Shown piece after piece: positions 48,518 through 61,317 of a DNA stretch of 64,000 bases. Source of the stretch: Scortum barcoo (Eukaryota > Chordata > Actinopteri > Centrarchiformes > Terapontidae); contig CM041550.1 of NCBI GenBank assembly GCA_023238725.1, positions 10,494,440-10,558,439 on the forward strand. The letters run 5' to 3'. The translations under genes and the position numbers were made by a program. Each line of letters opens with the position of its first letter. The stretch's first letter is position 1. The notes under the pieces were generated by a model. It was given only the letters and a program-made list of their open reading frames with translations. It was not told the origin of the DNA and made no database searches.

Positions 48518-51500
48518 TTCTTACCTTCATGGTGTCTTGACCTCCTTGATTTTCTGCATAGCATGTATATTCTCCTTCTTCTCCCATGCCCACTTCTGGA
48601 ACCAGTAAAGTCCCGTTGTCAAACACAGTTAACCTCCGTGCTCGCCCCCCTCTGTCCTCCTGCTGTAACACACTGTTCACCATGGTTCCATCTGGTAGGC
48701 TCCAACGCACAGCTGGGTCAGGCAGACCCGATGCTTGGCAGTCCACCTGCAGGGAGCAGGAACATTATTGCTATCGTTTAAAAGTTTTTGTGGCTTTTAT
48801 TGAGCTGAACTTCTGATAACTGTTGAGGAATAACTACGCCTTCTCTTCAAGAGGAGTGAGACTTAATGTGCTGTATATTTTGTTTTTTTCACTCAGGAAA
48901 TACTACTTAAAGCTTGTTAATGTTTACAGGAAATCAAAAATAAGAGCAACAAATTCCCACAATAATACTGTGTCCTCTTTCTTGCATTTCACCTCACGTA
49001 ACATTACGTCTCACTGAGCTGCTAAATATTCATTTGTGAAGTTCTATCCCCCGAAGGCCACTGCTGATGATTCATAACAGGCCATGACCTGACAGGTCTT
49101 TCTTTTCTTTTTGAGTCAAAACATATGAAGCACTTTTTGATCAGAAAAGCAACCAAAGACACAGCTTGAAGCTGTAAAAAGTTTTGGCACAACATCCAGC
49201 AAGAGAAGACCCAACACATATCATATCCATCAACAGAAAATAAGACTCTTAAAACTTTTAAAATAAGAGTGGAGGTGTGGGAAGAGGGCTGTTTCCAGTT
49301 TTAGGAAAGGTTTAGTGTGGCCTGTGAGTGTTGCAATGTGTCTAACTTTCCAAAAAAAATTATCTCAGGTAAATGTATTATTTTCTTTTTTAACTGGACT
49401 AAGTGAAAAGCTCAACAGGCACTATAATAATCACAGTAAATGTACACAGTAATTGCTGTTCTTTATTGAATCAACATCATTATTGGGAGGTAGGCAGAGA
49501 TGAAATATGATTCCAATCTTTTTCATTCAGCTCACCTTCAGCGGTTTGCCAAACAACACCATGTGATTGAGTGGCTGCTTGGGCTCGATCTTGGCAGGCT
49601 TGGTAGCCACAGAGACACGCAAGAGGCGATAATCATCTGCGACCTTGTTGCGCGCAATACAGAGGAAGTCTCCAGCATCCTTCTCCGTCACTGCCTGGAC
49701 TGACAGGGTGCCATTCGGATACACCTTCAGGCGTTGGTCGAAACTGAAATTCAAATGTAGACGAACACGGGCACAAATCACAAAAAGTTAGATGTATAAA
49801 ATGAAAGACAATAATAACACGATTACTAAAAGATGTAATTATACAACTGACAAATCCACATCCCGTGTACCTGAAGTGCATGTCCACCAGTTTCCTGCTG
49901 GGGGTCCTCCAAATGATGATGGGTGTTGGGTTGCCAGTTACAGAGCAGTGGAGCTGCAAAACATCCCCATAGTGGACAGTAGTGATGGAGGGGGATGTAG
50001 AGATGATACGGGCTTTACTGAAGGGGGAGACAGGCGAAGGATGCAAAACAGCAGACGCTCTGCTTTTCTCAGAGGAGGGAGAAGAAGTGAGTGTTGTGTT
50101 ATTTACGATGCTGGGTGAGACTTTAGTGTTTTTTGCAGGCACTGTGGAGTGTGGGGAGAGAGAGGAGGGTTTTGTTTTGTTGATGTCGGTCAACTGTGTG
50201 AGGGAGGCAGCGACTGTTTTATTGATTACAGGAGGTGAGTTAGTGGAAATGGGTTGATGCGGGTAAGAAGATGAGCGAGAAGAGTTGGGGGTGAGCTGCA
50301 AGGTCCTGGATCTATCCACGGGCGATGCAGGGGAGAGCCTGGGGGAGTTGAATGGATTTGAGGGGTGGCTGGGGATGGACAAACTTCTGTCTTTATGGTG
50401 TGAAGACGAACGAGGCGGTTTTTCAGTCGCAACTGTTTTTGCCCCTTCATTTCCTGCTCCTCCCTGCCTTTGTTCTCCTTCTGCTCCCCCTTCAATTTCC
50501 ACCCTCACTGTTCTTTTATCGGTGCCAACAGCGTTACTTGCTGTGCACTCATAATTCCCTGAGTCCTTAGGCCCAACACTTCGAATATGCAGTGTCCCAT
50601 TGGGCAAGACAAAAAGATTGCCGTGGAGAAACTGGGATGGTCGAACTAGAGTCCCGTCTGGGATTCGCCAGCGCAGGGTTGGTGATGGGGCACCACGGGC
50701 GGAGCAGTGAGCATAAACAGGCCTCCCTGGAGACAACAGCAGGTGTTCCTGCCTGGCTTGCTGTATCACCGGGGGCAACGAGGACACGAGCACACGCACA
50801 GAGGCGCTGGCAGCACCTGCTGAGTTGGAGGCCACACAGCGATACATTCCTCTGTCGCTTGGTAAAGTTACAGAGATATGGAGGGTCCCATTTGTGTCCA
50901 TGGTGATGCGACTGGTGGAAGGGACAGCAGTGGTCAGGACAGAGCGGTTAGGTAGAACCCAAGAGAGCAGAGGGGTGGGAACGCCATCCGCCTGGCACTC
51001 CAAGTGCACTTCCCCACCTTGATGAATGGTGGCTTCTCTGTAGCTGGCCAGCTGCATCCGAGGGGGCCGGGTCCACACTTCCAGGGTAGTTAGCAATCTA
51101 TCATTGAAGAGGAAAGCACACACAAACCCAATTTAGAAACGCGTAAAACAAATCCTTCAGACATACATTTTAGATGATCATCAAGTTACACACACATACT
51201 GGGTCTGCATTTCAAACACATATTTTAGAAACAAATTTCATATAGTATATTTGTATGAGTTTAGGTTGCTTACAATAGTCAAATCAAGCAGGCCTGTAAT
51301 TGTGTTTGCACCTAAAAATCGCCAGAATTTGTTTTGCAAATATAATACGAGCTCCACATACATAATACTCAATAATTAAATTGCAGTTTGCCTTAGGCCT
51401 ATGTAATTAATATGGAAAATATTGTGTTCCATGGTCATTATGACTGAATGGTATACAGTGCATTAATATTCCTGACAGGTATCAGCATACTCACCTGTCG

Positions 51501-53306
51501 CGACCCAGAAAGCTCTGTGCACTGCAGATATATGTGCCCCTGTCCTGCAGCTGAACATTCTGGATAACAAGGGTGCCATTTGGCAAGACCTCAAAACGCT
51601 GAGCTCTGGAGTGGATTGACATCACCGCTCCTGAATGAGAGAGAGGGAGAGGAAGCGACAGTCAGATGGACAGACAGAGCGAGAGAGTGCAGCAGCCAGG
51701 AGACAGAGCGGGGAAAACAGAGACAAATCGGGAACGAAAGTTGGAGAGTGAGTAAGAGACAGAGGAAAGGAGGATCAGGGACATGCCGGGTTGTACAGTG
51801 TGAATCAAAGGCAGTGATGCAATGCACAAAATGTTCCATTACTTTCTTGCAATATGTCTGTCCCACATTGCAAGCCAGAGAAAAGCCTATTGTGCATGCC
51901 AGTGCGTAATACTGGGTGTTAATGGGTTATTTCACCAGTGTAAAATGTGCTCATATCCACTCTGTGATACCTCATACTAAAGCTGAGATTGATTTACTTT
52001 AAAATCTCTGACTTCAGAATGTAAATACAAACCTTTATTTATTCTGCAGCCTGCACTTTTTAACCATATAAATGCCAGGTATATTTGCATATATAATTGA
52101 CTTCCATATATATATAAGTATATAAGTATTTCTATGTTTCTCAATATAATTAAACTAAAAGCCTGGAGTCTGTTTCAGAGAACAGGTTTGCTGAGTTATC
52201 TGGAAAACTTGAGTTTTTACATCAGCCCATGAATCAGATTTAACAGGCCTCTATGGAGATATTTAACATAGATGAAAACTGAAGTTAAAACTGAACCCTG
52301 ATTTATACATTCATGCATTTAAGGGTGTTTTGTTTTGAATATATGCAAGTGTCTGTGTGTATACTGAAATAAATGTGTGTACCTGTGGCGACCTTGGTCC
52401 ACGTAATGAAGGGCTTCGGCTCTCCTTGAGCCTCACAAGCCAGCCTGGCAGTGCTCTCTGCTGGGAATGACACTGTCCTGATGTGTGGGTCTTTAATCCT
52501 CGGTCTGTATCTCACAACTGGAGCCTACGAAAAAGATTTAGAAAACAGATTATAGTGGCAAATAAAGTAATAAAGAATTGAATTAATGAAAATAGTTATA
52601 ATCACAAGATATCTGAGAAAACAATGAAAGTTTTCAACTTGCGAAGCTGCAGCATTATGTTGGTCTTGGAGTTTTAATTTTTCAACCAAATAGCATGTGA
52701 TTGGAGGACTTGCAAGCGAACAACAACTTCAGCGCAGCAATGGATAAAAAATGAGAATTGTCCAACAGCAGCAGTACCAAATCTACATTATCACCACAAT
52801 GTAATCAACAGATCATTAGGCCAAGTACTATCTGTTTAATCATTACAAGGAACACCAAAAAGTTACCTACCATAAAAAGCGAGAGCTACTAACATTAATA
52901 TCTAAATCTATCTAAATACATTTTCTAAGCACTGTTGCAGAATAGTATCATAAATTCAATGTAACATTACTGTGATCTCAGATTTAGAGCCATTGCTGGT
53001 GGACCCAGTGGTTTGGTGTGCAAAGGCTTGCCAATAGAGCTCTGGAAATTAATTAACAATTGATTATTTTAAATCCCTTGGGATTAGGCTCTCAAAACAC
53101 ATAAGGTTGATGACTATGGAATATATGTTTTTCATCACTTTTTTTTAGAGCCGGCAGAGCTCTGGAAAATCCATGAAACTGAAGAATTGCCATAAATATC
53201 CCTTAGGTTTAATAGCAGGTCATGTGGATACAGATTAGAATATTTTCAGATCTATTGTGCATTTCTGCTAAGCATTTGCCCAAGGGCTTGCACAAGCTGA
53301 GTGTGT

Positions 53307-53340
<34 letters not shown>

Positions 53341-56300
53341 TGTTATTTTCGGGGCCAGCACTCACTTAGAAAAGTAATGTTAATTTGTGTTCTACTTAGC
53401 TGACAAAAAAAGAAAAATAGCTTCATATATATGAACTGCAAAGTACATTAAAGAGTGCACTTAAAGAAATGACTAATTGAATGAATGACTGAAAGTAAGG
53501 AGGAAATAAATGGGGAAACATTAAATAAATTACCCATTAAATTAACAAATAAAGAACAAATTGTGGTCCTAGCTTGGCTCTTGTTGTAACGTATGTGCTT
53601 GTTTTAAGAACCATTCTGGGTAAAAGTAACCACAAAAGAACAACATTATGTTATTTGAATTGATATGAACTCACCGCAGGCAGTGAAGGTGAGGGGGGGC
53701 GTTGTGGCCTGCTGCTGTGTGAATCAGGAATAGAATTGGCTCCGGGGTTCTTCCAGTCAGTAGGGGGTCGATTCTGGTTTGGAGCTCCAGAAACAGGCCT
53801 CTCTCTGGGATCAACTTGGGCAACGCCCAGCCTCTCTCTGGACGATGCGGTTGTACTTGTTGATGTCATTGTTGAGGTAGTGGTAGTAGTAGTAGAAGGT
53901 GTACTGGGTGTAGCTGCCCTTGTAGTGGTCGGAGAAATTTTGGTTGAGATGGCAATTGTACTAGTAGTAGTAGAAGTAGTAGGTTTAGTAGTTGTAGTTG
54001 TAGCAGTAGTAGTTGTAATGGGGATAGGAGTGGTGGGAATACTAGTAGCAGCAGTAGTAGTGAGAAAAGTAGTATTAGAAGGAGAGAGGCTAGTTGAAGA
54101 AGTAGTCGTGGTAGTGGGAGTAGTTGATGTAGGAACAGGAGTTGTGGTGGTAGTAGTAGAGGTAAGAGTAGTAGTAGTAGTAGTAGTTGTGCTTTTGGTA
54201 GTACTAGATGTTGGAATAATAATTGTAGTTGTAGTTGACGTGATGGGACTTGTAGTCATAGGATTAATTGTAGTTGTTATGGGAAATGTGTCCTCACTAT
54301 CTGTAGTAGTAGATGTACTTGTAGTGCTTCTAGCAGAACTAATAGAATGAGTGCTCTTGAGAGTATTTGAAGGAGTTGTTGTGACTTTTGCAGGAGTAGT
54401 TGTAGCCACACTGGGGACTGTGGAGGAAGCGATGGAGGAGGAAGTGGGCGAGAGAGAGGTGGAGGAGTGAGACGCATGTGGTAGACCCAGCAAATTCCTC
54501 TCCAGCTCTTCGTTGTGTTTGCTTGGGGGTCTATAAACCTGTTTGCCTGAGGCTGTGTGTGTTTTTGTGTGTGTCTGTGCACCACGTGTATGTGTCCTGT
54601 CGTGTGTGTGCGGTGCATGTGTCTGTGCGATCGCAGTATTAGAGTGAGCGGGCGCTGGTGTCGGTGTGTTGAAGAGAGTGGACTCTGCAGTGTCTGGGAT
54701 GTTGGCTGAGTGAGTCATCATGTCTATATGTGTCTTTGTGCTAGAGGGGGATAATGAGGTGAGAGAGGAGGGAGAGGCAGTCAATGACGGGGAGGCAGAT
54801 TTAGAAATGGAGATACCAAGAGTGTTAGGAACAGGGGAAGACGGAGGATTCAGTGCCGCACCATTTGGAGCAGTCCTAATATGGTCACTGCGTGTCAACA
54901 AAATAGCTGGAGATGTGGTTGTTGACGCCAGCAGCATCATATTATTTTGATCTGTGGTGGTGCCTGGTGTCGCAGTTCGTGACTTTGGGCTGGTGGGGTC
55001 AGGGAGAGGTCGGGGTGGTGTCAAGGGTCGCCCTCTGGGCCTGTTTGTGATTCGTCTTCGCTGTCCGATCCGCCTGCGAGTGTTCCAGGGGCTTTGAGGC
55101 CGGGAGTTAGGAACCAAATTAGGGAAGAGTCCCTGCCGAGGGTTCTGAGGCCTGGTTGGAGACAGGTTGGGGTTCGCCTCTTGCTCAACTCCTGATTCCT
55201 CACCTGGTTCTGAGACAATTTCATTTGTTCCTAAGACTGGCGAAGATGTAACTGGTTGTTTCCGTATCTCTGGGTTTGTCACTGCCTCTGTCTGCGAACC
55301 TGCTTTCTCAGATTGTGTATGTGTCTCAGCCTCGTTCTCAATATCTGTCTGTGTTTCTTTTGACCTCTTCATTTCCGTTGTTGTCTCTGTGTCTGTTTCA
55401 GCGTGTGTTTCTGTTTCTGTGTGTATTTCTGTAAGAGTAGGCTGAATGGGCTGCAGGCCTTCCTCTTGTAGATCAGCGTCATCAATAGATGACCCTTCAG
55501 TTTCTGCTTCCACTCCTGCTCCCTCACCTCTACCTCTCTCTGTATCACCATCTCCCTCCTGTCTTCCTGAGTCTTTGCCTCTCTCCACCGGCTCAGCTGT
55601 GGGCTTTCCTGCTGCAATGGGCTGGCTGTTATTAGCAGTCTTCTGTCGTATTTTAGCCAGGAGATCAGCCCATTTCTGAGGGTCTATCCTTTGTTTGTTT
55701 GTGGTAACTCTATGTCTGTTCTCAAAGCGGTTTCTTCTCTGCTCGGTGGATGATACAGATGCCCCTCCTCTTCTCAAGGGGCCCTCTCTCATAGGTCCAC
55801 GTCTTCGGGGTTTTCCAATTGGATATCTTCTGTTTGGGGGAGGCTGAAGAGGTCTTGGGTACCTTCTGTTACCAACAAGAGTTCTCTCTTCTTCTTCCTC
55901 TTCATTCCCTGATCCTTCCTCCACTTGATGTAGTAATGGAGCTCGTATCTTGGTTGACCGGCCAGCGGCTGACTGTGGCCCTCTGGGAAATGAAGTCCTC
56001 AGTGGAGGAGGGTGACGTGGGTTCAACTCCAGCCGCACAGACAGAGAGTCACTACCATACCGGTTGACTGCAATGCATCGGTAATGACCCGCATCCCTCA
56101 GAGAAGGGTTAAGAAGAAAAAGAGTCCCATTTGATTGTATAATAAGCCCACCCGACACAGCTAATCCCCGTTGTATTATGTTTCCATCTGGTAACACCCA
56201 ACTCATGTGAGGCACTGGAGAACCAGATGCTTCACAGGACAGACTGACGGGCTCCCTGTCTTTTCCAGTGACACGAGGTCCCACTTGCTCTCCTGAAGGT

Positions 56301-59300
56301 GGAGCAGAGGAATCCTCCACTGCGAGACGCAGGGGGAGAACATCTACATCCTTGCCTGTCCAGGCTATGCAGTAATAGATACCGGCATCCGAGAGCTGCA
56401 CTTTGTTCAGACGTAAACCAGAGTTTGAGGCCAAGAGTCTACCATCTTGGCTGCTGGAGGGGGAGATGAGCTTGGATCCATCTGTGAGAACCCACTGCAC
56501 TTTGGGATTACCTGAACTTAGAACAGGGCATGATAGCTCGACCTTACTGCCTGCTACTGCCGCCAGCGCTGTGGTGGTATGATTGGTGGAAATCAGCACC
56601 CATGGGTGAGAAGCAGGGGAGGATGTGGAGGGCTGAGAAGCAGGGTCTGGATGAGCAGAAACTCTTGTTGAGTATATTAGGTGAACTTTGTGACCATTAG
56701 ACTGCGCTCTGTTCAGCTGAATGCTGACAGCAGGCTGTAGCAGCCACTGTGGTCTGGCTTTTACAGAAGCTTTAACTCCAGTGTGATAATATCCATTTGT
56801 CTCCGCTGTCTGCCTGTAGCGGTAGGCCAATGCCGGGGCTTTACTCAGCATGATCTCCCTCTCAAGGCGAACCGCAGTCTCGCTATAGTAAGCAAGGATC
56901 CTCCAAAGTTTCTCATAGCTCTGTCTGTCCACGGGGCACTCCAGGGAGAGTGACAGGGCAAGGGGGAGAGGAGATGAGGAGGAGAGGGAGAGATCTGGTG
57001 GGGGAGCGATGTCCTGGGAATCAGAGGAGTGGGTGATGTCGCAGCTCAGATCAACACTGTTCCCCTGTTGGTCAGACAGGCCCAGAGAGACAGTGCCTAA
57101 AGGCTCTCTGAAGGATTCACTTGATTGGATTTCACTGAGCTCTGTCTCCAAAGGTGTGTCTCTTCCTGGGGAGTGGATGACAGGCAATGTGCACGATAGG
57201 TCAGTCTGCTCGAGCAAGCCCTGTCCTTGAAGGGAATTGGGCGAGGCACAGATTGGACACTGAGGGCCACTGGGACATTTCATTATGCCTAATTGAAAAA
57301 GAGAGACAGAGAAAATAATGTCATAAAAGACGGCCTTACCATCTCTGTCATAACGACCGTGGATAACATCATAGCAACCATACAAACATATTAGTGCACT
57401 TTTCATCTATCTGCACACATTAGTGGTGTCATATATTAGTCATGCCAGTTCCTCCTAAGCATTAATTACCCTTTATATCGCTTAGTAATTAGATATGGTT
57501 ACTTCATCTACTCCTAAATCAGAAATATGCATCACTTCATTATTACACAGCAATCATTAGCCTATATTTCAGCTGCCTGCACACATCAATGCTGTCATCA
57601 TGAATTAGTCATGGCAGGTTAAGTCTGGCATATCAATGAGACACATTTCACGGTCCAGCCCTCTTTCACATCTCAATAACAGCCACAAGACAGACTGGAA
57701 GAGATACAGAAAATGGGAGGAAAACGGAGAGGCGTGTGTGATAAAAAGCAGGTGGAGAGATGTTGGTGGTATCAAGATAACAAAACCAGATGTATTAGAG
57801 AGTACATTTGTCCCATCCTCCTATCATCTGGCTGGATTTGATTTATTGTAATAGAATTTTTAGACTAGTTCTAGACTGGAATTATCAACAAATGGGTCCT
57901 CTGTTCCACAATACATTCCTCATGTCCCTTCCCACCTTATCTCCTTATCAGTTTCTCTTTTAGTCACTCAAGTATCCCACATGTTGCATTAGCCATCACA
58001 TTTTTGCATCTCTGACTGACACAAACACGCTCAAAGGCACAACAAAGGACCACCATGAAAAGCATTGTGGGAGACAAAACAACAAGTGGAGACAAACAGT
58101 GTTTCAGACGTGAACATCACCTGGATGAGCCAGACTCCAAGTGAGAAGCCAGTTCATCCCACAGTCACAACTCCACGGATTCTCCTGCAGCACCAGACTC
58201 TCCAGCAGAGGAGCTGTCGCTAACGTCTCTCTGGGCAGAGTGGTTAGGCTGTTGTTGGACAGGTCTACGTGTCTGCAGGAGGGAAAGCAGTGCAATGAAA
58301 ATATTGAGATGAAGAGGGGGAGGGAGAATTCAGAGGTTGAATCAAAGTCATAGAGAATAGAGGGAATGGGCGAGTGGGAGTGGGCAGTGAGAGGTGACAG
58401 GTTAGAGGTAAAACTGTCATCCATCATTTTTATCATTTCTGTCATCACCTTCATGGTCAGACAGTGTAAAGAGGCAACACTACTGCTTTAGAGTTAGAGG
58501 TTTATTTGTCTAAATACCAATAACCAGCAGTAAAGGTTACTTTTTTATTAAGATACTGATTTTCTTTAGGGATCAATCAACTGTCACATTATTATTATCA
58601 GATCTGGCATGTAATTTCACCAGTTTAACTATATTTAGCTACTGCTTGGTCATAAATAAATTCAACTGAATGTCGGATAATCTTCCATGATTTTGACTGT
58701 CATGATCAGACAGATTGGTTTATTTCAAATGTAAGAAATATGTCCTTTTTTTATTTGAAAGTTAATGTTCCAGAGCAGTATCGTTAAAGCTAAACTTAAA
58801 AAATGTTGTAACTTCCCCAACGATGATCGTTACATTATGCAGCTTAAGTGTCAAAGCTCACCTGAGTGTAGAGAAGTAATATGTATTCAGGAGGGACAAT
58901 GTGCACAGAGTGTGAGGGTGCAGCTGATGCAGCCTGTTCCCTTGCAGACGCAGCAGCCTGAGGCTAGGCAGCTGGAGCAGGGCCCGGGGGTGGATGTGCT
59001 GGAGGAGGTTATGATCCAAGTACAGACGCAGCAGCGAGGTCAGGCCAGAGAAGGTCAGAGATGAAGAGATCTCTCTCAGCTTGTTATAGCTCAGCTTTAG
59101 TATCTGTGTGGGCAGAGGAAATGGAGTGAGCGGAAGAAAAGGAGGATTAAAGGAGCACTCAAATAATAGAGATCAAGGCTGACGAAGAAATCAAGTGTAT
59201 GCTGTGATCACAAGGCTGTCACTGGATACCACATGCTTGTAAATTGAATTTACGATGAATGATGTGAGGAGAATTGGAATGAGGATAGGGGATGAGGAAG

Positions 59301-61153
59301 GGTTGGGTGACAAACTCTTTGTAAGCAAAAAATGACTGACTGTAAATGTAAAGAAAAATATGAGGAAATACTTCCAGCAGCTCACCATCTCACGTGTAAG
59401 AATTCAAGGAAATAGCCCACAGCACATAAGCAGGCGATATATTCACGCTGTGAGTTTATTGGGTCAAAGCAGGGAAAACGGATATTCTAGTACTGGGGGT
59501 CTTCAGCTTTTCAAATATGAAATTTAGCCCTTTATCCCTAGCAGAAGACTTTAGGGAATCTATTGCTATTCCAGTCATGTGTGGAGAGTACACCAAAATT
59601 TTAAGAAGGCACACCATGAAAACCGGGTGGTGGAATCGTGTTTCTGTGAGGCTTATGATAAATCTGCTCTCCAGGGAGGCTACTTAGCTGGAAGAGTTCC
59701 AGCTGCTGACAGATCTAGCACGTGAAGATGTCAGCACATGGAAATATAGATCCTATTATCACACAATGGCAAATATATCAGCATCTGCCTGGGAGTGGAA
59801 GGGAACAATTGCTTGTTGAGTAATATCACTTCCCCACGGACTGCTAACTCTGCCCTCAGGTTGCTGCTAAAATGTCCAGTGTGTTTCCTGTCACCGAGTA
59901 GTGAAAAGAATAATGGCACATAAATTATGCATTAGTGGTACAGAAATTAGAAAAATGTGAGCAGAATTATGTAAACTGTTATATTAATTTGCATGCTGGT
60001 TTCACAAATCAAATCTAAAATGTGTTTTTAACAAATCCATTTGTTATTAACTGCAAGATTTAGGTACATTCATCAGTGTATTGTCCTCTCCTAAACCCTT
60101 TTGGCAAATGCTATATATCTTGATAATCCCTGCATTATCATGTTGTTGAAAACTGAAATCTCTTCTGTCAAACATGCTAAATATATCCATCTCTCATAGT
60201 TAGGAGCAAATGTAGACTGTAAAGTACACAAGTAGAAAGAGTCAAGCTTTCTGCAGTAAAGCACTTTTGAGATAGTGCAGAAGCCCCTGTTGGGTCCTCG
60301 CTGCCTGAAGCTGGAGGGGGATTAAAGTGAATTTTGTGGAGACTTGATTTTCACATCTGTGTCCCTGCAAAACTCTTCTCCGACAAGTCAAAGGTTAAAT
60401 ATGCGAGGAAACACTGGTTTATTGTCCCCTTTAACAACCATGTGCTTTATAATCCACCATCAGTGGTCTGGTTTGGCAAAGGACAGCGCAGGACAATTTC
60501 AGTGCTGGCTGCCTGAGAGAAATGTCCATAAAGAAGAACTGAAATACAAGATGCAGATGCAAATATTCCGAATAATGATTCCCCATCATCCCCTCTTTTC
60601 TTTCCTATACTGTAACATCACTGGTTATAATGCATGTTGTTTTAATGCATGTTGTTGTTGTTCTTGCTGTTTACCTGCAGTGATTTCATATCTCTGAATG
60701 CTCCATCTGGAAGATAGCGTAGGTCATTGCTGTGGAGCATCAGCAGCTCCACTTTCTTTAGACCAGCCAGAGAGCTGTCATGGATCCTGCTGATGCTGTT
60801 GAACCTAAAGGAGCACACAAACATCATCCTCAGCCAAAACGCCAATAACTCAACAAATATCTTTATTCCCTCTCAGTTTGACTCCTGACTCCAAACTCTG
60901 TGTATGTTTTAGAGGTGCTTTGCTCAGAATCTTATTTGTGTGTGTGCTCACGTGCATTACCTTACCCCAGGTTTATGCGGCGTGTGTGTGCGGGCAGGCC
61001 GGGGGGTATGTTGAGCAGGGAACGAAAGGTGCAGTGGACTTCGCTGGCTTGGTAGCAGTTACAGCTTCTGGGACAGGCCTGGCCCACGGGCACCGCTGGC
61101 GTCAGCGCCAGGAGAGCCAGCAGCGCCACCGGCACACACACACTCCGACACAT
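46128..61153 (-). CDS. mxra5: MXRA5 (adlican), secreted LRR-mucin-Ig matrix protein
   Basis: It is an extracellular matrix-remodelling-associated proteoglycan-like protein. Coding exons 5'->3': 61153-60966, 60804-60675, 59103-58862, 58272-58121, 57288-53675, 52524-52383, 51630-51495, 51097-49871, 49743-49536, 48746-48525, 48320-46128; all GT-AG and in phase, 2,817 residues, near the human length (about 2,830). Residues 1-25 are a signal peptide (VALLALLALTPAVPV), followed by an LRR cap (CPRSCNC), leucine-rich repeats and a C-terminal cap (NPWSCDCGMNWLL) to about 237. The 3.6-kb exon holds an unnamed module (about 351-446), two Ig domains, a basic/acidic linker and a Thr-rich mucin-like tract (about 1190-1385). 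The later exons hold nine more Ig domains, several split across exons (52524-52383 with 51630-51495; 51097-49871 with 49743-49536). The ending IVIAYPPRITTGPSPVTYTR is typical of MXRA5. I chose the ATG at 61151-61153 because the signal peptide follows it directly. Oddities: long Ser/Pro and Asn/Ser/Gly linkers and one Ig domain fewer than human. Confidence 0.95.
48431..48517. repeat. (GATA)n microsatellite inside a 204-bp mxra5 intron
   Basis: About 22 pure GATA units fill much of the intron between the 48746-48525 and 48320-46128 exons. On the coding strand the repeat starts only seven bases into the intron (donor at 48524), so the donor is immediately followed by CTAT repeats. Confidence 0.97.
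48747..60674. other. Larger mxra5 introns, no other gene seen
   Basis: Introns longer than 300 bp are 60674-59104, 58861-58273, 58120-57289, 53674-52525, 52382-51631, 51494-51098 and 49535-48747. They hold ordinary AT-rich DNA, plus a TG microsatellite at 53301-53341 and a GA-rich patch at 51640-51700. No nested gene or mobile element was recognised. Confidence 0.5.
53301..53341. repeat. (GT)n microsatellite in an mxra5 intron
   Basis: About 20 GT units with one AT interruption lie in the intron downstream of the giant 57288-53675 exon. Confidence 0.95.
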
Positions 61154-61270
61154 CTTCAATCCACAAGAGGAGCAGCCACACTGTGAATATCCCTGCCAGA
61201 GAGGAAAAAGGAAGTCAAGGCTGATGGAGAGAGCACCACAGTGACATGACCCAAAATCCAGATGGGAGTC

Positions 61271-61298
61271 TCACTCTCTCTCTCTCTCTCTCTCTCTC
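61271..61298. repeat. (TC)14 microsatellite in the first mxra5 intron
   Basis: A short CT run of about 14 units lies about 80 bp upstream (coding sense) of the 61192 acceptor. Confidence 0.9.
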
Positions 61299-61317
61299 CA
61301 CAGACACACAAAAACAA

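Noticed and set aside
53736..54350. 204-codon plus-strand open frame, Val-rich
   Set aside because: It is the antisense reading of the Thr-rich mucin tract of mxra5; triplet repeats stay open on both strands.
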